Of a DNA stretch of 6,734 nt, positions 1-6,300 are shown piece after piece. The position numbers and the translations under genes were made by a program. A model generated the notes under the pieces. It was not told the origin of the DNA. It did no database searches and saw only the letters and a program-made list of their open reading frames with translations. Positions within the stretch are counted from its first letter, which is position 1; each line of letters begins with the position of its first letter. This DNA comes from JBILVQ01 sp044370375 (GTDB lineage Bacteria; Bacteroidota; Bacteroidia; UBA4408), in assembly GCA_044370375.1 (NCBI GenBank), contig JBILVQ010000167.1:1-6734 (forward strand), written 5' to 3'.

Positions 1-1204
1 CGACTGATAGAAAAATGGAATTCTCCCATGACAAATCCAAATCCATACTGCCTGTAAATTGACCTGAAACCATTACCCTTCCATAGTTTGCACTCGCAAC
101 AACACCTGCCGTTTCATTTGCTGTGCCCCCAATTGCAATTGCACCAAGAAGATCAGCATTTAAGTTGGTGCGGAGCAATAGGATGTCTCTTGCACCATTG
201 CTATTCAATAAAAACTGAGCAGAACCCATATCCACATCAATTCCATTGCCTTGAAAAACTCCGGAATAATAAATTTCATTGGCACCGTTGATGACCATTG
301 AATTTAAACTTTCATTGGCATTGGGAAGACCAATTTGCTTTGCCCAAACAAAAGCTGCGCTCGGGGAATACTTTGCAATAAAAGCATCAAAATCACCCGC
401 AGTAGTTAAATTAAAAACCACTGAATTACTCAGATTAAAATCAACTGTATCGGTAAATTCTCCAATGGTATAAATGTTGTTGTTGGCATCAACCGACAAT
501 CCAAAAAGTTTATCATTCCCCGATAATGAATAAAGTTTTCGGGCCCACACAAAATTACCTGATGAATTGTACTTCGCTAAAAAATAGCGCAAAGGAATTT
601 CAGGGTCCAATGTATATCCTGCCGATGGCGAAGGATCAAAATCCAGCGAAGAAGTAAAGGTTCCTCCAATAATAATGGAACCTGAAGTATCTGTTTCCAG
701 GTATTTTAAATTCTCTGTTACGGTTGCCGACCCTAATCTTTTTACCCAATTAAAATTGCCACTGGTATCATAAGCGGCAAAAAAACCATCGCCAAAACCA
801 CTTACACCAACCAGTAATGGAACATTGTTAGGCCCCGGGTCAAAATCAAGACTGTCTTCATAAAAACCGGCAATAACTATTTTGCCTTGAGCAGAATAAT
901 CTATATCGTTAATATAATCATTGTATTGACTGGACAAAGAAAACGCCCAAATTAATTTTCCGGCAGGAGAATACTTTGCTAAAAAGGCATCTGAAATATT
1001 GAACCAAATGGTATTGTTTTGGATCAACAAATGGGTGCTTGTATCAGGGTCGGCATCAAAATTACCGCCATAATAGCCCCCAACATAAATGTTGTTTTGG
1101 GGGTCGAGCGTTATGGCTTGAATTCTTTCGTTGCCATTATTGCTACCTAAAGCAAATGACCAAACTAAATTACCGGAGGTATCATACTTTGCTAAAAAAG
1201 CATC
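1..1204 (-). repeat. In-gene tandem repeat encoding propeller blades, about 201 bp period
   Basis: The repeated DAFLAKY-type blocks begin at 1204, 991, 790, 589, 388 and 187 on the minus strand. The first spacing is 213 bp and the next four are exactly 201 bp (67 codons). At DNA level the copies are only partly conserved. The 20-base stretches at 1185-1204 and 972-991 differ at one position and the copy at 369-388 differs at about three, while those at 771-790 and 570-589 are more divergent and the one at 168-187 is hardly recognisable. This is an old, protein-level repeat rather than a recent DNA expansion. The unit before 1204 (residues 21-77) holds the first, shorter copy. Confidence 0.85.
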
Positions 1205-1435
1205 CTCTAATGCACCTGCACTGGAATAGGATTGAGCGATTGAAGTATCAACATTCAAATCAATATTCCCTTTAAAGTAACCTCCAACAATACAATTCCC
1301 AAAACCATCTACTGCTGTTGCGTTAATGTTTGCATTTTGATTGCAAGGAATTGCACCTCCACCTTGAAACCATTGTGCATTTAGGCGCAAAGAATTCGAA
1401 AAAACGATTAAAAAAACGATAAGAATTTGTCTCAT
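1..1435 (-). CDS. SBBP-like beta-propeller secreted protein, 3' partial
   Basis: An open frame runs from the ATG at 1433-1435 to the window edge, giving 478 residues with no stop. The start is fixed by a signal peptide (MRQILIVFLIVFSNSLRLNA, cleavage before Q21) and by the ATGA overlap with the preceding gene. The mature part is a tandem repeat built around DAFLAKYDTSGNLVW-x3-LG, then a D-x-NN-IYVGG strand, then a DFDPGP-type acidic loop. The repeat tryptophans are W22, W92, W163, W230, W297 and W364, and a seventh unit has G431 in that place. Spacing is 70-71 residues, then exactly 67. This matches the SBBP (seven-bladed beta-propeller) repeat proteins common in Bacteroidota. The D-x-D loops may bind calcium, though that is not shown. 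A T9SS sorting domain would be expected beyond position 1 but cannot be seen. Ligand and function are unknown. Confidence 0.9.
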   Translation of the reverse strand, partial: MRQILIVFLIVFSNSLRLNAQWFQGGGAIPCNQNANINATAVDGFGNCIVGGYFKGNIDLNVDTSIAQSYSSAGALEDAFLAKYDTSGNLVWSFALGSNNGNERIQAITLDPQNNIYVGGYYGGNFDADPDTSTHLLIQNNTIWFNISDAFLAKYSPAGKLIWAFSLSSQYNDYINDIDYSAQGKIVIAGFYEDSLDFDPGPNNVPLLVGVSGFGDGFFAAYDTSGNFNWVKRLGSATVTENLKYLETDTSGSIIIGGTFTSSLDFDPSPSAGYTLDPEIPLRYFLAKYNSSGNFVWARKLYSLSGNDKLFGLSVDANNNIYTIGEFTDTVDFNLSNSVVFNLTTAGDFDAFIAKYSPSAAFVWAKQIGLPNANESLNSMVINGANEIYYSGVFQGNGIDVDMGSAQFLLNSNGARDILLLRTNLNADLLGAIAIGGTANETAGVVASANYGRVMVSGQFTGSMDLDLSWENSIFLSV

Positions 1436-1441
1436 TTTTTT
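1432..1441 (-). promoter_or_regulatory. ATGA overlap preceded by a run of seven A
   Basis: On the minus strand the junction reads CCACCAAAAAAATGAG. The TGA of the small gene overlaps the ATG of the SBBP-like gene. The seven-A run ends in the first base of that ATG. An A-rich leader just before a start is common in Bacteroidota and may take the place of a Shine-Dalgarno site. The same run also lies in the zero-frame phase of a slippery heptamer. Confidence 0.7.
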
Positions 1442-1827
1442 GGTGGATAATGTGCATCAAACCAAGCCATGTTTCTGTTTCTTTTCAAAAAATAAACGCT
1501 GTCTTTCTTTAATTTCTCAATCCACATCAATTCGTCTTTTTGGCTAGGATTCAATGCTCTTTTCTCGCTGAGTTGTTTACAACTTGCCACGAAAGCACTA
1601 TCGTAATAATGCCTTTGAATTTGCCTTTCGGCAGCGGGCATTTTGTGGTAGTTGGCATCTAATACATAGCCGCGGCTTCCATCTTTGCCGGTCAATTCTC
1701 TTCGGTATTGAGAAATTTCTACCAAACTAAACTGCAAACTATCCGGCAAGGCGGGCTGTTGCTGGGCATAGCAAAAATTAGTACCTTGTACTAATAAAAT
1801 AAAAATTGTAAAAAATAACTGCTTCAT
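1432..1827 (-). CDS. Small basic secreted protein of unknown function
   Basis: The product has 131 residues. I do not recognise the family. It begins with a clear Sec signal peptide (MKQLFFTIFILLVQG) with probable cleavage after CYA21, giving a mature protein of about 110 residues starting QQQ. C19 is not in a good lipobox, so a lipoprotein is unlikely. The mature part is rich in Lys and Arg (about 19 against 13 acidic residues), has one cysteine (C83), and looks mainly helical, for example residues 62-93 and 95-118. There is no T9SS sorting domain, so it probably stays in the periplasm or uses another route. Its ATG overlaps the TGA of the propeller gene before it (ATGA), and its own TGA overlaps the next ATG the same way, implying translational coupling and roughly matched expression with both secreted neighbours. 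A partner, chaperone or adaptor role for those neighbours is inference from position only. Confidence 0.85.
   Translation of the reverse strand: MKQLFFTIFILLVQGTNFCYAQQQPALPDSLQFSLVEISQYRRELTGKDGSRGYVLDANYHKMPAAERQIQRHYYDSAFVASCKQLSEKRALNPSQKDELMWIEKLKKDSVYFLKRNRNMAWFDAHYPPKK
1824..1827 (-). promoter_or_regulatory. ATGA stop/start overlap, propeller gene to small secreted gene
   Basis: The TGA stop of the CxxCH propeller gene and the ATG of the 131-residue gene share two bases. No Shine-Dalgarno-like sequence precedes this ATG (the upstream bases read GTGAAACC), so initiation by ribosomes that have just terminated, i.e. translational coupling, is the simplest reading. Confidence 0.8.
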
Positions 1828-3380
1828 GGTTTCACGACAATAAGTTTTTCAAACTTCCATTTTTCTTCAATGTAAAAGCGTAAGAAATAGGTACCTGCCG
1901 ACAGGTCTTTTAAGTCGATGTTTTGTTGCGTTGTCCATTGCGGCAAACGCAATTCTTTTAAAATTCTGCCTTCTGTGCTCATCAAGTATAACCTACCGGG
2001 CTTTTCCCGCGGGGGTTCAAATTGGACCACAACAATATCTTGAGCAGGATTTGGGAAAATTTTGGTACTTAGTGGAACAGGCGAATACTTGCCCGTAACA
2101 ATGCCCAATGAATCACAAATGGTACCCACTTCAGGACCCAAAAAATAATTGGGATGGTAGGTTGCGGTCATGGAATTAGCTCTTTGATGTAATCCTTCCA
2201 TTGGGTGAAAGCCGACCTCGTTCCATGTGGTATCAGGATTATCTATCCAACTGAATAATGAAACAGTACTTGTACCCTCAATATAAATTCTTCCATCATT
2301 GCTTGGAACCGTGAATAAAAAATTGGTAGGAAAAAAATTAACTGGGTCATAATAAATTGTGTCACTCTTATCGTGGATTAGTGAAATTGCAGCCTGTAAA
2401 TTGGGATTCTCCAAATCCAATTGAAAACATTTGTCAAGATTGCAGAAATACAAATACTTTTCATTCCATGAAAATGCGGAGCTAAAATACCATGTATTTG
2501 ACTCTAATTGGGGAATAAAGCGTAAGTTAAATAATTGGCCTGTGCACCTATCGAATTCATATACGCGAATTTTACAATTTCCATTAATCATTGAAAAGTA
2601 TTTGCCACTTGCAGAAAATACATGCTGCCCTCCTTGTGAACAAGCAGGACCATCAAGTGGAAATTGGTAAGAATAAATGGAATCCGGAGTTAATAAATGC
2701 GCATAGTAGAAAGCTTGATTAAATGCAACATTTATTACCCACCAATCCCTTCCATTGGCATGTTTGCAGGCGGAAATTGTACCAGATAGGGTATCCTGAA
2801 GAATACTATTATTCTTTAAAATAACCCCAAAATTTCCAAGGCTGTCTTTTTCTACGATGGAATGATAAACATTTAGTGGGTTATCAGTAAAGTTGGGAAT
2901 AAAATGTTGTGGACTTGAAAAATAATCCCATTTTAAACTATCATTTGGGTGAGGAAGGAAAAAACCACCATGTACCAAAAAACCGAAACCTCTGTTATAA
3001 TGTGCTGGATAAAACGACCAAAAAGGGTTGTCTGACAAAATTCCAACACTATCTCCATTATTCATAATTGTAGAATCCAACAAACCAATTATTCCACCAT
3101 TTGAATAGAATAAAAGGTTTCCATTAAAATCAGAAATGTTTGGGGCAGTCCAATCAAACCCAAATGGTGAACTCAATAAATTAAAATTTTCATTTCCAGT
3201 GTAAGCATTCAAAGCAAAAGTATGGCAATAAGAGCAACCTTGAAAACCCATTACACGGTGGTTAGCTAAACCCTGTCCTACAATAGGTGATTGAGCAATG
3301 GCCCAATCACCTAATATAAGAAAGGAAATTAATATAAGCAACCAAACAACTCTACCGTTTCTCAATCTTCGCAACAACAT
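1824..3380 (-). CDS. T9SS-sorted beta-propeller-type secreted protein with N-terminal CxxCH motif
   Basis: Three in-frame ATGs exist, at 3404, 3389 and 3380. I prefer 3380 because it gives a normal signal peptide: MLLRRLRNGR, a hydrophobic core, then cleavage near AIA/QS. The longer 526-residue form adds MFILTMDT. In 526-residue numbering, C57-S-Y-C60-H61 follows the signal peptide. Residues 91-120 (ISDFNGNLLFYSNGG...IMNNGD), 215-222 (HANGRDWW) and 410-437 (ANSMTATYHPNY-LGP...CDSLG) match, from memory, a recurrent Bacteroidota family of WD40/NHL-like propeller proteins. Residues 447-526 are a T9SS type A sorting domain (TKIFPNPAQD... to LIVVKP). The protein should be exported by Sec, then moved across the outer membrane and anchored or released by T9SS. 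It overlaps the upstream beta-helix gene and overlaps the next gene by 4 bp. Its ligand or role is unknown. The CxxCH could be a heme-c site, a disulfide pair or chance. Confidence 0.93.
   Translation of the reverse strand: MLLRRLRNGRVVWLLILISFLILGDWAIAQSPIVGQGLANHRVMGFQGCSYCHTFALNAYTGNENFNLLSSPFGFDWTAPNISDFNGNLLFYSNGGIIGLLDSTIMNNGDSVGILSDNPFWSFYPAHYNRGFGFLVHGGFFLPHPNDSLKWDYFSSPQHFIPNFTDNPLNVYHSIVEKDSLGNFGVILKNNSILQDTLSGTISACKHANGRDWWVINVAFNQAFYYAHLLTPDSIYSYQFPLDGPACSQGGQHVFSASGKYFSMINGNCKIRVYEFDRCTGQLFNLRFIPQLESNTWYFSSAFSWNEKYLYFCNLDKCFQLDLENPNLQAAISLIHDKSDTIYYDPVNFFPTNFLFTVPSNDGRIYIEGTSTVSLFSWIDNPDTTWNEVGFHPMEGLHQRANSMTATYHPNYFLGPEVGTICDSLGIVTGKYSPVPLSTKIFPNPAQDIVVVQFEPPREKPGRLYLMSTEGRILKELRLPQWTTQQNIDLKDLSAGTYFLRFYIEEKWKFEKLIVVKP
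1827..2066 (-). other. T9SS type A C-terminal sorting domain of the CxxCH propeller protein
   Basis: The last 80 residues begin TKIFPNPAQD, then RLYLMSTEGRIL, then DLKDLSAGTYFLRFY, and end in FEKLIVVKP. All the expected motifs are present in order, so this protein should follow the same outer-membrane route as the beta-helix protein upstream. The two domains are clearly divergent from each other, so they are not a recent duplication. Confidence 0.93.
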
Positions 3381-6300
3381 GGTGTCCATTGTCAAAATAA
3401 ACATATGCCAAATAAAGCCCAGGAGTTAAATTATTAGTAGAAATTTCTATTAAATCTACTTTTGTTCTCTGGAAATTTATTTCTTGCTTTTGGCCTGTAG
3501 AATTAAACAATTCAATTTGGCGTACCTGTGAATTGGTTTCAAGGGTTATTATACTTGCAAATGGATTTGGGAAAATTTTAAAACTCTGATTTCCCACATT
3601 GGCATGATTTTCCTCAATGGCTTCATTTCTCAAGGCTAACCTTTCATTGGTTTCAGGCATACAAATTACCTCATCTTCCCAAGCTTTATTCTCGTCCAAA
3701 TAATTGAACAAATGACGAGCAATTCGAACCCCGGGGCCTCCGGAGTATAGGCAACTTTCTGCAATTTGAAGCAGGGTTATACTATCAGAAGAAAAATTTG
3801 CAATTGAGTCATAATACACCTTGTTAAGTACAATTTGCAATACCGTTTTTAACTTCGATTCAATAAGATTTTGTGGACTTATTCCTGAAATTAAGGTATT
3901 GGCATACATTCTGGCAAAAGAGGAGGCTTGTTTGAAATTTTGAACTATGCCCGCCCTGACAATTTCATTTGCATTCAGGCTGTTTTGCAATTGTGTTCGA
4001 GTTGAATCGTCAATACTTGAGGTAATTTGTCCCAATATAATATTCCTTTCTGCATTGTTTTGCTGCAAAGATGAAAGATGGCTACCAAAAGGATTTAACA
4101 TTCTTCCTAAAGAATATTGAATGACAGCAAATTTGTCTGTATTGCTTCCCTCAAACTCCTCGGCAAATGCTTGAATTAAATTCGAATTAGCAAAAAGGGC
4201 TGAATCTGAATAATTTTTTGTTAACAAATTGAAATGTGAATTCCAAAGATTCTCCTGCTCATATAAACTCCCTGAAGGATTCATTTCGGAATTTTCGTAA
4301 TAAAACGCCCAATCAATTTCGTTATTTCCGCTTCTTTCAATTCCACAACCCGATGTACATGAAAAATTGGTTCCTGAAGTCCCTGGATCAAATAGCGCAT
4401 TTGGGTCGGCATTAGGATGTTGAGGTGCGCCAAAAGATTCATTTACGAAATGTTTGTTTGCAGACAGTAAAACTGGAAACCCAGAATCCTGAAACTTCAC
4501 TTTATAACCATGACTAACCCCAGAGTGAAATGCCCCGTACTCATTGGCCGGAAAATTTTGAACGCCTAATTCACCGGTTGTTTTATAAAATAAACCCATG
4601 TAAAAATCCTCCATTGAATTTCCACGTAATAAAGAGGGTGAACAATCGTTGTCAATCAAAACATTATAATAATAGCCCTCAATTGCATTGCAATCAACCA
4701 AAAGCTGTGTACTTGCTTTTAATGAAATGCCAGCCTGAGAGGAAGTTTTATAGGTGGTGCTTGAAATATAATTACATGCTATGGTATCAGTATTTGAACC
4801 CGAAGCAACATAAATACCGTTTACAGGAAAAGGCTGAGCACTTGGTTTTGAATCAGTAATGGTATTTTCTAAAACAGCAACATTGTCTCTAGAAATTATT
4901 GAAATCCCTCCATAGGCATATTCTTGGATGTTAATTTCGTTATTTACAAATCTTTGACTTGTATTGCCACTTGGATGGGCCTCTGAGGTGTAAATTGCGT
5001 AGGCCAATGCATCATAGGTTGTTGGACTAGTGCCTGTAATTTTGCCCATAATGTTAAGAACATTTCGATTCACTCGAACACCATCGGTGGTTGATGCATT
5101 GTCATCTAAAGCAATACAAGTTCTTTTTGCGGTAATATCGCAATTGATAACAATGAGATGATCAGGAACCTCTCTTGCATTAATACCTTGGTAAACTTCT
5201 TGACCTGATGTAAAGTTCATTGTCAAAGGAAGTCTATTAATATCACCAATCAATCCATCTGAGTCAATTATTTTTACACCGTAATATGCATTACTCACAG
5301 TCGGGTTACTGCTGTTATCATCATCACGTGGGAAAAATTCAATATCCGATCCATTATTTCCTCCTACTGCACAGCCTGAAATATCATAATAGTTTTTATT
5401 ATAATAGGTTGTACTGGAAGGATACTTGGAAGGAAAGTCATTGAACCTACAATTTTCAATTTCAACTTTAGCATGAATTGCCAAAATTCCGGAGTACATA
5501 TCGTGAAAATGATTCTGGGCAAGTCCGTCTCTTCCAATATCAACACTAGCCAAATCAATTGCAAATATTCCTGCAACAGGTTTTACATAATCATAGTGTG
5601 ATGGGAGAGCGGTGTGTGCAACAAAGCCGCTTGAACTGCCCCAAAATTCGCTACCGCTAATATCCCAAACCGGGGCATTTACTCCGGTGCTTAAATCTTC
5701 TGAACCTATCCCCATTAAATTATCTACAAATCTGCAATCTTTTATTACCATTTCTCCATTTCCCTTATTTTTTAAAGCAGTTTCTGCTTGGGTAAATGTG
5801 GAGTTAATGGCATTTATTTCGCCTATTATTTCAAATGCCTCCCACATTTCACCGCAATCTCTAAACAAACAACCTTCAAAGGTAGTGGTTACTCCTGTTG
5901 CTAAATTGGTTTTGGCGCCTGCATCCATAAAAAAAGTACATCCGATAAATGTTAAACCAGTTACATCCCAATCAAAACCATCTTCAACGAAAACAACTAA
6001 TCCTGTATATGTTGTTTGGGCCGGATTCAATAAACCCATTGATACCCTTATGGTACTAATTGATTCTGAATCTTCAAAAGTCATTGTACTTTGAGCACAT
6101 GGGTCTTCGGTAACTATAACGGTGGTAGTGACCTCTGTGGAGCAAGCTTCAAAATGAGGATCTGTTACAATTAACTTAAACGTATAAACAGAGGGATCAG
6201 CAGAACTAATAAGGGACAAAGTTGAAGTTACAAAGGAGGAAAGTGGACCCGAATACAATGAAGTACTACCACCACCCGTAATGTCAATAATTTCGTAATT

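Noticed and set aside
88..473. Two short plus-strand open frames near the left edge
   Set aside because: Both are antisense to the SBBP-like gene, which is open through this whole stretch and shows blades 5 to 7 in phase.
369..1204. Partly repeated 20-base stretches (at 369, 972, 1185 and weaker copies) considered as a CRISPR-like array
   Set aside because: The 201 bp period is a multiple of three, the copies diverge at codon level, and they encode the conserved DAFLAKY strand of each propeller blade. This is a coding repeat, not an array.
1039..1275. Plus-strand open frame opposite the propeller repeats
   Set aside because: It is antisense to the repeat blocks, and the minus-strand frame has strong protein-level periodicity. 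Shadow frame.
1799..1830. Possible promoter or terminator between the genes
   Set aside because: The stop and start overlap and there is no hairpin followed by a T-run on the minus strand. No intergenic signal can be supported here or at the other junctions.
4530..4859. 109-codon plus-strand open frame
   Set aside because: Antisense to the beta-helix region, with no family resemblance and low-complexity basic/aromatic composition. Shadow frame.
5364..5576. 70-codon minus-strand open frame in another phase
   Set aside because: Fully inside the beta-helix gene in a different frame, without domain content. The beta-helix frame clearly explains this DNA.
5612..6094. 160-codon plus-strand open frame
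   Set aside because: It lies antisense to the beta-helix coding region, has no signal peptide or recognisable domain, and its composition is that of the reverse of Asn/Thr/Gly-rich codons. Treated as a shadow frame.
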